From Streptomyces sp. HmicA12 (GTDB lineage Bacteria; Actinomycetota; Actinomycetes; Streptomycetales; Streptomycetaceae): a DNA stretch of 64,000 nucleotides. Shown here in pieces: positions 1-9,114 of the stretch. The stretch spans positions 205,659-269,658 of the forward strand of contig NZ_KB891802.1 in NCBI RefSeq assembly GCF_000373565.1, given 5' to 3'. The notes beneath the pieces were generated by a model. It did not search any database and was not told the DNA's origin. It worked only from the letters and a program-made list of their open reading frames with translations. Positions within the stretch are counted from its first letter, which is position 1, and the number at the start of each line of letters is the position of its first letter. Position numbers and translations under genes: made by a program.

Positions 1-92
1 TCTGTGAAGTCTTCTGGCCCGCCTTCCGCAAGGTCGACTTCCTGCGCGCGATGCGCGACTACGCCGCGCGGCACCGGAGGTTCGGCGGCTGA
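1..92 (+). CDS. Isoprenyl (undecaprenyl) diphosphate synthase, C-terminal end only
   Basis: Only the last 29 codons are in the window, read in the frame ending at TGA 90-92. The peptide ends with FWPAFRKVDFLRAMRDYAAR and a basic-aromatic tail RRFGG. This is the conserved C-terminus of cis-prenyltransferases of the UppS family, which make the C55 lipid carrier for cell-wall synthesis. The family's catalytic N-terminal part lies upstream of the window, so the assignment rests on the tail alone. A long hairpin downstream (327-364) may end its transcript. Confidence 0.7.
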   Translation, partial: CEVFWPAFRKVDFLRAMRDYAARHRRFGG

Positions 93-438
93 CCTGCCGT
101 CAGTACGAGGCAGGACGAGGCGGGGAAGTACAGGGGTCATCAGGAGTTAACGCACGCGCCGTCATATGCCCTGGCATGGCTGCGCGTGTTCGAGGGAATA
201 ACCCCCCCAGGTCGGTGTCCGCACCAAGGACACCGCATCTCAGCGGGCGGCACGGGGCCGCCCGCCCGGGAGGCCCTTTGCACCAGGACGACCGCACGAG
301 AGCACGTGCGGATGACGACTTGGAGGGCCGGTTCTCGGCCCGCGCAGCGCGGCCGACGACCGGCACCCTTCGCCGGTACCCCCGGCCCGGTAACTCCTCC
401 GTCGCTCCCCGACCTCATCCGAGGGGGTACGTCCTTCC
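93..438. other. Intergenic region upstream of phoH
   Basis: About 350 bases without a convincing gene. It contains a smaller GC hairpin (GGGCGGC / GCCGCCC at 245-263) and the larger one annotated at 327-364. A GAGGGGG stretch at 421-427 is the likely ribosome binding site for the GTG start at 439. I see no clear -35/-10 pair. Confidence 0.5.
327..364 (+). terminator. Long stem-loop between the isoprenyl transferase and phoH
   Basis: The arms GCCGGT...ACCGGC, TCGGC...GCCGA and CGCG...CGCG nest around a CAG loop. This gives about 15 base pairs with one symmetric 2x2 internal loop and a bulged C. No T-run follows, which is usual in Streptomyces. It may terminate the upstream gene or act in the phoH leader; the sequence does not decide. 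Confidence 0.45.
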
Positions 439-1764
439 GTGGTGACCAGTAACAAGCGCCTTCCCAAGCCCGACCGGCGCACTTATGTTCTCGACACCAG
501 CGTCCTGCTGGCCGATCCGAACGCCATGACCCGGTTCGACGAGCACGAAGTCGTGCTTCCTGTCGTCGTGGTCACGGAGTTGGAGGCCAAACGGCACCAT
601 CCGGAGCTGGGGTACTTCGCCCGGCAGGCCCTGCGCCTGCTCGACGACTACCGCATCCGCTTCGGACGCCTGGACGCCCCGATCCCCACCGGGGAACTGG
701 GCGGCACGCTGCGCGTCGAGCTCAACCACTCAGACCCCAGCGTCCTTCCCTCGGGATACCGCCTGGGTGACAACGATTCCCGGATTCTGGCCGTGGCCCG
801 CAACCTGCAGGCCGAGGGGTTCGACGTCACGGTCGTCTCGAAGGATCTGCCACTCAGGATCAAGGCGTCGTCGGTCGGTCTCCTCGCCGAGGAGTACCGC
901 GCCGAACTCGCCATCACGGACTCCGGCTGGACCGGAATGTCCGAACTGACCCTGGCCGGTGAGCAGGTGGACCTGCTCTTCGAGGAGGAGACGCTCTACG
1001 TCCCCGAGGCCGCCGATCTCCCCGTGCACACGGGCCTGACGATCCACTCCGAGCGTGGCAAGGCCCTCGGCCGCGTCACGCCGGAGGGCAACGTCCGGCT
1101 GGTGCGCGGCGACCGGGAGGCCTTCGGGCTCAAGGGGCGGAGCGCGGAGCAACGGATCGCGCTCGATCTGCTCCTCGACCCGGACGTCGGCATCATCTCG
1201 ATGGGCGGCCGGGCCGGCACCGGCAAGTCCGCGCTCGCGCTCTGCGCGGGCCTGGAGGCCGTGTTGGAGCGGCGCCAGCACCAGAAGGTGATGGTCTTCC
1301 GGCCGCTGTACGCGGTGGGCGGGCAGGAGCTCGGCTATCTGCCGGGCAGCGAGGCCGAGAAGATGGGGCCCTGGGCCCAGGCCGTCTTCGACACGCTCTC
1401 CTCCGTGACGAGCCGCGAGGTGATCGAGGAGATCACGGCCCGCGGGATGCTGGAGGTCCTGCCGCTCACGCACATCCGGGGCCGCTCGCTGCACGACGCG
1501 TTCGTGATCGTGGACGAGGCCCAATCCCTGGAACGGAACGTCCTGTTGACCGTTCTGTCCCGTATTGGAGCGAACTCGCGTGTCGTCCTGACCCATGACG
1601 TCGCCCAGCGCGACAACCTCAGGGTCGGGCGGTACGACGGGGTCGTCGCCGTCGTCGAGAAGCTGAAGGGGCACCCGCTGTTCGCGCACGTCACGCTGAC
1701 GCGCTCGGAGAGGTCGCAGATCGCGGCCCTGGTGACCGAAATGCTCGAAGACGGCCAAATCTGA
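439..1764 (+). CDS. phoH: PhoH family protein with N-terminal PIN domain (PhoH2 type)
   Basis: 441 aa, GTG start preceded by GAGGGGG about 11 nt upstream. The N-terminal ~150 residues are a PIN-type nuclease domain, beginning with the acidic motif [10 protein letters not shown] (Asp19). The C-terminal half is a PhoH NTPase with Walker [10 protein letters not shown] (256-264) and Walker B FVIVDEAQ (355-362). The PIN-PhoH fusion is the PhoH2 architecture, for which mycobacterial members have reported sequence-dependent RNA unwinding and cleavage. An RNA-processing or stress role is inferred from family. It stands alone, and a weak hairpin follows (1825-1847). Confidence 0.9.
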   Translation: MVTSNKRLPKPDRRTYVLDTSVLLADPNAMTRFDEHEVVLPVVVVTELEAKRHHPELGYFARQALRLLDDYRIRFGRLDAPIPTGELGGTLRVELNHSDPSVLPSGYRLGDNDSRILAVARNLQAEGFDVTVVSKDLPLRIKASSVGLLAEEYRAELAITDSGWTGMSELTLAGEQVDLLFEEETLYVPEAADLPVHTGLTIHSERGKALGRVTPEGNVRLVRGDREAFGLKGRSAEQRIALDLLLDPDVGIISMGGRAGTGKSALALCAGLEAVLERRQHQKVMVFRPLYAVGGQELGYLPGSEAEKMGPWAQAVFDTLSSVTSREVIEEITARGMLEVLPLTHIRGRSLHDAFVIVDEAQSLERNVLLTVLSRIGANSRVVLTHDVAQRDNLRVGRYDGVVAVVEKLKGHPLFAHVTLTRSERSQIAALVTEMLEDGQI

Positions 1765-2183
1765 GGGAGTAGGCACCAGTTCGCACCACTTGGCGCCGTC
1801 CGGTGAAGGCCAGAGAGCCTAGCCGGGCGGCGCCTTGGCGCGCGCCCGTTTCCTGAAATCCCAAGGGGCAAACGGGGTGTGACGTTTCCCACGCAACGCA
1901 GAATTGCCTAGCGGTGTCCGGATACGGCAGAGTCACGGTCCTGTCAGGCCCCGCATACGGCACTTGCGTACCCCCAGCGGTACAGCACCACCGCAGCATC
2001 AGCTGCACCTTGAACTCCATACCGGCCGTCGTATGCCGCCCGCGCACCACGCGGCGCTCCTCGCAAGGGAGTTGCCCACCGGGCCCGTGCCTCCCGTGAC
2101 CCCGCAGTAGGGAGGCCAGCGCCAGGGGCACGATTGCGTCCGCGATGGTCACACTCAAGTGGGCGATGCTGGAAGGAAACCGT
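1765..2183. other. Intergenic region upstream of the secreted transglycosylase
   Basis: About 420 bases. It holds the probable phoH terminator at 1825-1847. The remainder is the leader and promoter region of the transglycosylase. Because some Streptomyces muralytic genes carry c-di-AMP (ydaO-type) riboswitches, I looked for the conserved purine-rich core and did not find it. I see no convincing promoter boxes. Confidence 0.4.
1825..1847 (+). terminator. Probable phoH terminator
   Basis: GGGCGGCGCC and GGCGCGCGCCC pair around a short TT-centred loop with one bulge, 60 nt after the phoH stop, followed by GTTT. The loop is tight, so part of the inner stem is probably open. Confidence 0.4.
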
Positions 2184-2891
2184 GTGAGCCGGATTTCGGT
2201 CCGGGGATTCGCAGTGGCTTCGGCCACCGCGGTCACCACTGTCGGCGCCGTCGTGGGTGTTGCCTCGGGCAGCACCGCTCAGCCTGCTGAGGCTGAGGCA
2301 ACGGCGAGCGACGCGACCCTCCTCGCCGATATACCCGCGGGCCAGCAGGCCCAGGTTCAGACCTCGTCCCTTGAGCAGCAGGCTCAGACGCAGGCCATCG
2401 CCGCGGACAACGCTGCGCAGAAGACGGCGGAGGAGTCGGCCCGTAAGAAGGCCGCCGAGGACGCCATCGCCAAGCAGCAGGACGCGCAAGCGGCTAAGGA
2501 GAAGGCTGAGAAGGAGGCGAAGGAGCGCGAGGAGGCCAAGAAGGCCGCCAGCCGTTCCGAGACCCGCGACGCCTCCAGCTTCACCACTCAGTCGTCGTAC
2601 TCCGTCGCCCAGATCCAGGCGATGGCACGGCAGATGGTGCCGTCCGGTCAGTTCCAGTGCTTCAGCAACATCGTGGACCACGAGTCCAGCTGGAACTACC
2701 GGGCCACCAACGCCTCCTCCGGCGCCTACGGTCTCTTCCAGGCACTGCCCGCCTCCAAGTACTCCACGGCGGGCGCCGACTGGCAGACGAACCCGGCCAC
2801 CCAGATCAAGTGGGGCCTCAACTACATGGACAGCCGTTACGGCAGCCCGTGCGAGGCCTGGTCGTTCTGGCAGGCCAACCACTGGTACTAG
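2184..2891 (+). CDS. Secreted lytic transglycosylase-like cell-wall hydrolase
   Basis: 235 aa from GTG 2184. I prefer this start because GGAAGGA (2171-2177) sits 6 nt upstream; in-frame ATGs at 2145 and 2166 lack such a site. A signal peptide (about residues 1-35, with an Ala/Val/Thr-rich core) leads into a long Lys/Glu/Ala/Gln-rich segment likely to form a coiled coil (about 45-130). The C-terminal ~95 residues are a lysozyme/SLT-like domain with DHESSWN (Glu167 the likely catalytic acid) and SSGAYGLFQ. It should cleave peptidoglycan glycan strands outside the membrane, in remodelling or germination. A strong terminator follows at 2914-2946. Confidence 0.87.
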   Translation: MSRISVRGFAVASATAVTTVGAVVGVASGSTAQPAEAEATASDATLLADIPAGQQAQVQTSSLEQQAQTQAIAADNAAQKTAEESARKKAAEDAIAKQQDAQAAKEKAEKEAKEREEAKKAASRSETRDASSFTTQSSYSVAQIQAMARQMVPSGQFQCFSNIVDHESSWNYRATNASSGAYGLFQALPASKYSTAGADWQTNPATQIKWGLNYMDSRYGSPCEAWSFWQANHWY

Positions 2892-2913
2892 AGCGCACCG
2901 CGTTCAACCTTTC

Positions 2914-2946
2914 GGAGCCCTTCACCGTCCTACGGTGAGGGGCTCC
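2914..2946 (+). terminator. Terminator after the transglycosylase gene
   Basis: GGAGCCCTTCACCG pairs with CGGTGAGGGGCTCC around a TCCTA loop: a 14-bp stem with one G-T wobble, 23 nt after the stop codon. There is no T-run. Confidence 0.7.
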
Positions 2947-3040
2947 GGTGGTATAGCCATGTACGGTCGTGGCAAAGGCGCTCCGGGGGGAGTGGACGGT
3001 GCGCACGGGGACCCCTGCGGGGGAAATCAGAGGACGGATC

Positions 3041-4414
3041 ATGTCGCGAGTTCCAGGCTGGCTCGGCCGAGTCGGTGCCGGGATCAGCAAGGTCGGCGAG
3101 CGCCTGGACGAGCGCAGGGCCGAGGCGGAGCGGGACCGGGACGGCGACCTGCCGCACTCGCACGCGCCCGCACGGCCCGCGCCATCCGCCGGGCAGGCGA
3201 AGGAGTCTGAGCCCGCGTCGGACGGTGCGCCGCAGGACCAGGTACCGCCGCCGCCGGCGTACGCACCGGCCATAGCGCCCCGGCCCGAGCCGGTCGTCGC
3301 CGTGCCGTGGGGCCTTCGGGTCGCCGCCGAGGCGGGCTGGCGGCTGTTGGTGCTGGCGGGCGCGCTCTGGGTCCTGATGAAGGTCATCAGCTCCGTACAG
3401 CTGGTGGTGTTCGCGTTCGTCGCGGCGCTCCTCATCACGGCGCTGCTGCAGCCGACGGTGGCGCGGCTGCGCCGGCACGGGGTGCCGCGGGGCCTTGCCA
3501 CCGCCCTCACGGCGATCCTCGGCTTCGTCATCATGGGGCTCGTCGGCTGGTTCGTGGTCTGGCAGGTCCAGGAGAACATCGACACGCTCTCCGACCAGGT
3601 CCAGGACGGCATCGACGAGCTCAGGAAGTGGCTGCTCAACAGCCCGTTCCATGTCACCGAGGACCAGATCAACGACATCGCGAAGCAGTTGCGCGACGCC
3701 ATCGGGGCCAACACGAACGCGATCACCACGGCGGGCCTGGAAGGCGTCACCGTCATCGTCGAGGCGATGACCGGCATCCTTCTCACGATGTTCTCGACGC
3801 TGTTCCTGCTCTACGACGGCCGGCGCATCTGGGACTGGACGCTCAAGCTCGTCCCGGCGCAGGCCCGTCCGGGCATCGCGGGTGCGGGTCCCCGGGCCTG
3901 GCGCACGCTCACGGCCTACGTCCGCGGCACGGTGATAGTCGCTCTGATCGACGCCATCTTCATCGGCCTCGGCATCTACTTCCTCGGGGTCCCGATGGCC
4001 GTGCCGCTGGCGGTCTTCATCTTCCTGTTCGCGTTCATCCCGCTCGTGGGCGCCGTGGTCTCCGGAGCGCTCGCCGTGGTCGTGGCGCTCGTGACGCAGG
4101 GCGTGTTCACGGCCGTGATGGTGCTGGCGGTCGTCCTCGCGGTGCAGCAGATCGAGGGGCACATCCTGCAGCCGTTCATCCTCGGCCGGGCCGTACGGGT
4201 GCACCCGCTGGCCGTGGTCCTCGCCGTCGCGACCGGGAGCATGGTGTCCGGGATCGGCGGCGCGGTGGTGGCCGTACCGCTCGTGGCCGTCACGAACACG
4301 GTCGTCGGCTACCTGCGGAGCTGGTCCCAGGAGGCGGCACTGCGCCAGTCCCCGGTACCGCACGGAGCGACGGCGGTCTCGGTCGCGCCGGTTGATCCGT
4401 CGACCGACGATTAG
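3041..4414 (+). CDS. AI-2E (PerM/UPF0118) family membrane transporter
   Basis: 457 aa from ATG 3041, chosen because AGAGGA ends 6-7 nt upstream; an upstream in-frame GTG at 2969 would add 24 poorly conserved residues. A charged, Pro-rich cytoplasmic N-terminus of about 90 residues is followed by hydrophobic segments in the PerM pattern: a pair near the start, a soluble stretch (about 180-240, with DTLSDQVQDGIDELRKW), then a cluster of five or six helices. Family members export small molecules or ions; the substrate here cannot be told. It converges on ahpD, with a perfect terminator between them. Confidence 0.83.
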   Translation: MSRVPGWLGRVGAGISKVGERLDERRAEAERDRDGDLPHSHAPARPAPSAGQAKESEPASDGAPQDQVPPPPAYAPAIAPRPEPVVAVPWGLRVAAEAGWRLLVLAGALWVLMKVISSVQLVVFAFVAALLITALLQPTVARLRRHGVPRGLATALTAILGFVIMGLVGWFVVWQVQENIDTLSDQVQDGIDELRKWLLNSPFHVTEDQINDIAKQLRDAIGANTNAITTAGLEGVTVIVEAMTGILLTMFSTLFLLYDGRRIWDWTLKLVPAQARPGIAGAGPRAWRTLTAYVRGTVIVALIDAIFIGLGIYFLGVPMAVPLAVFIFLFAFIPLVGAVVSGALAVVVALVTQGVFTAVMVLAVVLAVQQIEGHILQPFILGRAVRVHPLAVVLAVATGSMVSGIGGAVVAVPLVAVTNTVVGYLRSWSQEAALRQSPVPHGATAVSVAPVDPSTDD

Positions 4415-4469
4415 TGGGGGCTGCGCGAGAAGCCCCACCGGCCGCCAGCCGACCATGAGACGCAAAAGA

Positions 4470-4505
4470 GCCGGGCCCCGACACCACAAGGTGTCGGGGC
4501 CCGGC
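4470..4505. terminator. Bidirectional terminator between the AI-2E permease and ahpD
   Basis: GCCGGGCCCCGACACC and its exact complement are separated by ACAA: a perfect 16-bp stem between convergent genes. The symmetry lets it serve both transcripts. Confidence 0.85.
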
Positions 4506-4518
4506 CCCATTCAGCCCG

Positions 4519-5049
4519 CTACGACAGGATGTCCTCCGCGTCGAGCGTGACCGCCACCGCCTGAATGACGGACGCGATCTTGAAGGCCTCCTGGACGACC
4601 TCGCGGTCGACGCCGGCCTTGCGCAGCACCTGCTCGTGCGAGTCGAGGCACATGCCGCAGCCGTTGATCGCGGAGACCGCGAACGACCACAGCTCGAAGT
4701 CGACCTTGTCGACGCCCGGGTTGCCGATGACGTTCATCCGCAGACCGGCGCGCATCGTCCCGTACTCGTTGTCCGAGAGCAGGTGACGCGTGCGGTAGAA
4801 GACGTTGTTCATCGACATGACGGCGGCAGCCGACTTCGCGGCCTTGAACGCCTCGGGCGACAGGTTCGCCTCGGCCTCGGGCGCCAGCTCGCGCAGGACG
4901 CGCGGCGAGCGCGCGGCGATGGCGGTCGCGAGGACCGTGCCCCACAGCTGCTGCGCCGGCAGGTCCGAGTTGCCGATGACCGAGCCCAGGTTGAGCTTCA
5001 GGTCCTTGGCGTAGTCCGGTATGGCGGACTTCAGTTCGTCGAGAGCCAT
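4519..5049 (-). CDS. ahpD: Alkyl hydroperoxide reductase D (AhpD)
   Basis: 176 aa. The AhpD redox motif [11 protein letters not shown] is present with Cys131, Cys134 and His138, one position off the well-studied mycobacterial numbering (130/133/137). AhpD reduces oxidised AhpC, linking it through lipoylated proteins to NADH in the actinobacterial pathway. The gene follows ahpC by 15 nt on the same strand and is surely in its operon, and oxyR is divergent from the pair. No anomalies are seen; length is typical. Confidence 0.95.
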   Translation of the reverse strand: MALDELKSAIPDYAKDLKLNLGSVIGNSDLPAQQLWGTVLATAIAARSPRVLRELAPEAEANLSPEAFKAAKSAAAVMSMNNVFYRTRHLLSDNEYGTMRAGLRMNVIGNPGVDKVDFELWSFAVSAINGCGMCLDSHEQVLRKAGVDREVVQEAFKIASVIQAVAVTLDAEDILS

Positions 5050-5064
5050 GTCAGATACTCCCGT

Positions 5065-5619
5065 TCACTCGCCCGAGAGCAGCGCGACCGGGTCCAGGGT
5101 CTCGTCGCCCTTGCTCCAGTTGCACGGGCACAGCTCGTCCGTCTGGAGCGCGTCGAGGACCCGGAGGACCTCCTTGGGGTTACGGCCGACGGAACCGGCG
5201 GTCACCATCGTGAACTGGATCTCGTTGTTCTGGTCGACGATGAAGACGGCGCGCTGCGCGAAGCCGTCCTCGCCCTCGATACCGAGGTCACGCATGAGCT
5301 CGTGCTTCGAGTCGGCCAGCATCGGGAAGGGCAGGTCCGTCAGGTCCGGGTGGTCCTTGCGCCAGGCGTGGTGCACGAACTCGGAGTCGCCGGAGAAGCC
5401 GAGGACCTGGGCGTCACGGTCGGCGAACTCGTCGTTCAGCTTGCCGAAAGCGGCGATCTCGGTCGGGCACACGAAGGTGAAGTCCTTGGGCCACGCGAAG
5501 ACGATCTTCCACTTGCCCTCGTAGGTCTTGTGGTTGATCTGCTCGAACTCCTGCCCCTTCTCCAGCGAGACACAGGCAGTCAGGTCGAACTCGGGGAACT
5601 TGTCACCGACAGTGAGCAC
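5065..5619 (-). CDS. ahpC: Alkyl hydroperoxide reductase C (2-Cys peroxiredoxin)
   Basis: 184 aa, GTG start with AAGGAGAG about 6 nt upstream. The peroxidatic cysteine is Cys51 in FTFVCPTE. The C-terminal resolving cysteines are in ELCPCNW (164/166), with the extra Cys typical of actinobacterial AhpC that serves AhpD. It detoxifies peroxides and peroxynitrite in the cytoplasm. It is first in the ahpC-ahpD operon and divergent from oxyR across a 135-bp gap, so OxyR control is expected. Confidence 0.96.
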   Translation of the reverse strand: MLTVGDKFPEFDLTACVSLEKGQEFEQINHKTYEGKWKIVFAWPKDFTFVCPTEIAAFGKLNDEFADRDAQVLGFSGDSEFVHHAWRKDHPDLTDLPFPMLADSKHELMRDLGIEGEDGFAQRAVFIVDQNNEIQFTMVTAGSVGRNPKEVLRVLDALQTDELCPCNWSKGDETLDPVALLSGE

Positions 5620-5715
5620 GCGCTCTCCTTGCAGCTTGGAATCGTCCCTTTTTGGGGGACCTTTCCGTGGGTTGGACTGTGCAAGATCGTGGCACAGAGT
5701 GCATTGATTACGGAA

Positions 5716-5752
5716 ATAGCTAGACTCGGTCGTGTTGATCGGAGGTGGCTAT
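5716..5752. promoter_or_regulatory. Candidate OxyR operator between ahpC and oxyR
   Basis: Four 4-nt blocks lie at exact 7-nt spacings: ATAG (5716), CGGT (5727), ATCG (5738) and CTAT (5749). The classic OxyR pattern is ATAG-N7-CTAT-N7-ATAG-N7-CTAT, so the outer half-sites match perfectly and the inner two only partly. The site overlaps the oxyR ribosome binding site, which would suit autorepression. It could also be chance in so short a motif. Confidence 0.4.
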
Positions 5753-5754
5753 CA

Positions 5755-6717
5755 ATGGCCGTAGTCAAGGGGAAACCCGCAGGTGCGCGGCGCCGTCAGC
5801 CCAGCCTGGCGCAGCTGCGGGCGTTCGCCGCGGTCGCGGAGCATCTGCACTTCCGGGACGCGGCGGCCGCGATCGGGATGAGCCAGCCCGCGCTGTCGGG
5901 GGCCGTGTCGGCCCTGGAGGAGACGCTGGGGGTGACCCTTGTCGAGCGTACGACGAGAAAAGTGCTGCTCTCGCCCGCCGGGGAGCGGATCGCGGTGCGG
6001 GCGCGCGCCGTGCTCGACGAGGTCGGGGCGCTCATGGAGGACGCGGAGTCGGTGCGCGCGCCGTTCACGGGGGCGCTGCGGCTCGGCGTGATCCCGACGG
6101 TCGCGCCGTACCTGCTGCCGACCGTGCTGCGGCTGGTGCACGACACGTACCCGGACCTGGATCTCCAGGTGCACGAGGAGCAGACGGCGTCGCTGGTCGA
6201 GGGGCTCGGCGCCGGGCGGCTCGATCTGCTGCTGCTCGCCGTGCCGCTCGGGGTGCCCGGCATCACCGAACTCCCCCTGTTCGACGAGGACTTCGTGCTC
6301 GTCACGCCGCTCGACCACTGGCTGGGCGGCCGGGAGGGGATTCCGCGCGAGGCGCTGCGCGAGCTGAATCTGCTGCTCCTCGACGAGGGGCACTGCCTGC
6401 GGGACCAGGCCCTGGACATCTGCCGGGAGGCGGGCCGCGACGACGCTCCCGTCACCACGACGGCCGCCGGGCTCTCCACGCTGGTCCAACTCGTCGCCGG
6501 CGGGCTCGGGGTGACGCTTCTTCCGCGGACCGCCGTGGCCGTCGAGACCAGTCGCAGCAGTCAGCTGCTGACGGGGTACTTCGCCGAGCCGGCGCCCACG
6601 CGCAGGGTGGCTCTCGCCATGCGCGCGGGCGCGGCTCGCTCCGCGGAGTACCGGGAGTTGGCGGCTGCCCTGCGAAGTGCCCTGCGGGGGTTGCCGGTTC
6701 GGATTCCGGGGGAGTGA
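5755..6717 (+). CDS. oxyR: Peroxide-sensing LysR-type regulator OxyR
   Basis: 320 aa from ATG 5755, with GGAGGTGG 6 nt upstream. The N-terminal winged helix-turn-helix spans about 16-75 (SLAQLRAFAAVAEH...SQPALSGAVSALEE), followed by the LysR effector domain. Cys214 and Cys223 in EGHCLRDQALDIC are nine apart, as are the redox pair Cys199/Cys208 of E. coli OxyR, so this should be a true peroxide sensor rather than a generic LTTR. Its divergent position from ahpC-ahpD identifies the target operon. It ends 27 nt from the convergent FtsX-type permease gene. Confidence 0.94.
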   Translation: MAVVKGKPAGARRRQPSLAQLRAFAAVAEHLHFRDAAAAIGMSQPALSGAVSALEETLGVTLVERTTRKVLLSPAGERIAVRARAVLDEVGALMEDAESVRAPFTGALRLGVIPTVAPYLLPTVLRLVHDTYPDLDLQVHEEQTASLVEGLGAGRLDLLLLAVPLGVPGITELPLFDEDFVLVTPLDHWLGGREGIPREALRELNLLLLDEGHCLRDQALDICREAGRDDAPVTTTAAGLSTLVQLVAGGLGVTLLPRTAVAVETSRSSQLLTGYFAEPAPTRRVALAMRAGAARSAEYRELAAALRSALRGLPVRIPGE

Positions 6718-6744
6718 GGCTCGGTTCCGTTGCCGACTGCCGCG

Positions 6745-9114
6745 CTACTCGGTCCTGAGCCCTTCCGGACGCATCAGGCGGTACAGCGGCGGCAGGCTCA
6801 AGAGCGTCACCACCGCGATCGCCGCGGCGCCCACCCCGGCCAGCGGCAGGAACACCAGCCAGTCCGTGACCGGCCGGGCCACCATGTGGAGCATCAGGCA
6901 GCCGAGGGCCAGGCCGCCCGCGATGGCCACCGTCAGGCCGAGCACCACCGGGATCGCCGTCTGCCACAGCACCGACCAGGCGAGCGTCGAGCGCCGGGTT
7001 CCATAGGCGACGAGGACCGACAACAGGCGCCTGCGGTCACGGAGTTGCTCGATCTGGGAGACCAGGAGCGCCGCCGCGATCAGCGTCATCGTCAGGGCCG
7101 CCGCGGTGAACAGGCCGCGGCGGATGCTCGCGTACTGGTCGTCGCGCTGGACCGCCTCGTACGCGTACATGCGCAGGCCCGGATCGATCGCGTAGCCGAT
7201 GTTGCGCACGTGGTCGAGGGCGTCCGGCACCCGCTGGTCGACCTGGATCTGCGCGGTCGTCGTGGCGGTGTCCAGCCGGCGCACGTCGACGGCGGACGGG
7301 GTGGCGAGGATGCCGCCGAAGCGGCGGCCGCCCGGGTCGCGCCGGGACGCGACCGTGCGGGTGTCCTTCGGCAGGGTCCAGCGCTCCTTCCCGCCGGGGC
7401 CGCTGAGGTCGAGCCGGGCGCCGGGGCGTGCGTCCTTGTCCAACTGGGCGTCCGATTCGGGGGATTCGGCCCCGGTGACGCGGAAGACGTCGCCGTCCTC
7501 GCACGAGGGCAGCTTCGCCAGTTCGCGCAGCGTGGAGCAGGTGCCGACGGAGAGCGAGACGCTGCTCTGGGCGCCGTCCGCGTCCGGCTGGGAGCCGACC
7601 GGGGTCACCCAGCTCTCCACGGTGCCGATCACCTTCGTGACGCCCTTGGCGGCGGCGAACTCCTTCACCATCCGCTCGGCCAGTGCCCCGCTGGCGGCGT
7701 CGGCGCTCACGCTCATGCTCGCCCGCGCCGGGTCCTGGCCCGTCTGCTCGGTGAAGTCGCCGTCGATGCCGCCCATGAACATCTGCAGGGCGATGCCGCC
7801 CGCCACCGCGATGGTGATCCCGGCGACCGCGCGGCTCGCGCCATCGCTGCTCAACTGTAGGCGGCGCACGGCCAGTTGCCACGGCACCGGGCCGCCGCGC
7901 AGTCGCCGCACGACCGATTCGACCAGCCAGGGCAGTACCAGGACCAGGCCGATCAGGACGAACCCGATGCCGGCCGAGATCTGGACGACGCCCAGTCGGT
8001 CGAGAGCGTCGGTGGAACCCGCCGTGAGCAGCAGCAGCGCGCCGATGACCGGCAGCGCCAGGCGCCACCACAGGCGACGGCCCCGGGCGCGGCCGCCGCG
8101 TACGACGCCCAGCGGCTCGATCGTCACCGAGCGCAGCGCGAACATCGTGACGCCGATCGCCGCGAGCGGTACGGCCAGCAGCACGAGCGCGGCGAGTCCG
8201 GGCACCGGCCTGACGTCGGCCGGGAACGCCGAGAGGCGGTAGATCTCCACCACGCCGAGCAACTGCCGCGCGGCGAGGAAGAAGAGGACGCCGAGCGCGA
8301 GCCCGACCAGGGTGCCGAACAGGGCCTCGCCCGCCGCCGTCCGCCGTGTCATCCGGGCGTCCGCGCCGACCAGGCGCAGTGCGGCGAGCCGCCGGTCGCG
8401 GCGCTCGCCGCCGAACCGTACGGCCGTCGCGATGAAGATGGCGACCGGTACGAGCAGGACGACGCAGGCCAGCACGATGAGCACGATGAGGATCGGGTCG
8501 AGTTCGTCCGTGCCGTAGTCGAATCCGAAGTGGTCGAGGCGGGCGGTGCTGCGCCCGTCGGTGAGGGTGTCGCTGCCCGCGTAGAGGAAGAGCTCGAAGG
8601 GGTTGTCGAGGCCCGCGTCGCCGATGGTGCCGATGACGCGGTAGTCGTAGCGCTCCTTGAGGAGCTTGCCCTCGGGAGAGTCGAGCAGCTTCTCCAGGGC
8701 GGGTGAGACCACCATCTCGCCGGGGCCCGGCAGCCGGCCGACGCCCGGCGGCACCGGCGGGTGCGCGCCCTCGGGGCGCAGCAGGTAGCCGGTGACCGAG
8801 TCGTCGCGGTACTCGGTGGAGATGCTGAGCGCGAGCATCGTCTTGTCGCCGCGCTTGAGCTGGTCGGTGGTGCCGACGCCCAGCTGGCGTGCGTCGCCGC
8901 GCGCGTCGCGCTCGTGGAGGAAGGTCGGCACGGAGGCCGCGCCGAGCAGCAGGGCCACACCGAGGCCGACGCCGACGGCCGTGAGCAGCGTACGGATCCA
9001 GCCCTCGCGGCCGCCGGAGACGGCGAACCGCATGCCGAGGGCGAGATCGCGCAGCCAGTTCGAGGAACTGCGCGGCGGCGCCTGGCGCGGGGGAGCGTCG
9101 AGCAGGGTCGTCAT
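6745..9114 (-). CDS. FtsX-like ABC transporter permease
   Basis: 789 aa. One transmembrane helix near residues 38-62 (LLTAVGVGLGVALLLGAASV) is followed by an extracytoplasmic domain. A first FtsX core of three helices, a fourth-helix region, a second large external domain and a second FtsX core then follow, as in duplicated MacB/FtsX permeases. The ATG overlaps the stop of the ATPase gene by 4 nt (9111-9114), so the two are translationally coupled. With the PadR repressor upstream it forms a padR-ATPase-permease operon. Such transporters usually export antimicrobials or respond to membrane stress; the substrate is unknown. Confidence 0.88.
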   Translation of the reverse strand: MTTLLDAPPRQAPPRSSSNWLRDLALGMRFAVSGGREGWIRTLLTAVGVGLGVALLLGAASVPTFLHERDARGDARQLGVGTTDQLKRGDKTMLALSISTEYRDDSVTGYLLRPEGAHPPVPPGVGRLPGPGEMVVSPALEKLLDSPEGKLLKERYDYRVIGTIGDAGLDNPFELFLYAGSDTLTDGRSTARLDHFGFDYGTDELDPILIVLIVLACVVLLVPVAIFIATAVRFGGERRDRRLAALRLVGADARMTRRTAAGEALFGTLVGLALGVLFFLAARQLLGVVEIYRLSAFPADVRPVPGLAALVLLAVPLAAIGVTMFALRSVTIEPLGVVRGGRARGRRLWWRLALPVIGALLLLTAGSTDALDRLGVVQISAGIGFVLIGLVLVLPWLVESVVRRLRGGPVPWQLAVRRLQLSSDGASRAVAGITIAVAGGIALQMFMGGIDGDFTEQTGQDPARASMSVSADAASGALAERMVKEFAAAKGVTKVIGTVESWVTPVGSQPDADGAQSSVSLSVGTCSTLRELAKLPSCEDGDVFRVTGAESPESDAQLDKDARPGARLDLSGPGGKERWTLPKDTRTVASRRDPGGRRFGGILATPSAVDVRRLDTATTTAQIQVDQRVPDALDHVRNIGYAIDPGLRMYAYEAVQRDDQYASIRRGLFTAAALTMTLIAAALLVSQIEQLRDRRRLLSVLVAYGTRRSTLAWSVLWQTAIPVVLGLTVAIAGGLALGCLMLHMVARPVTDWLVFLPLAGVGAAAIAVVTLLSLPPLYRLMRPEGLRTE

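Noticed and set aside
1765..2183. Possible c-di-AMP (ydaO-type) riboswitch upstream of the transglycosylase
   Set aside because: Suspected because related Streptomyces genes have one, but the conserved purine-rich core segments are not present.
2930..4510. 526-codon open frame on the minus strand opposite the AI-2E permease gene
   Set aside because: Arg/Asp/His-rich shadow of the permease gene created by GC bias; no domain, and the plus-strand frame has family motifs and a ribosome site.
4636..5754. Plus-strand frame running through ahpD/ahpC into oxyR
   Set aside because: Antisense to two certain genes; OxyR starts at 5755 with its own ribosome binding site.
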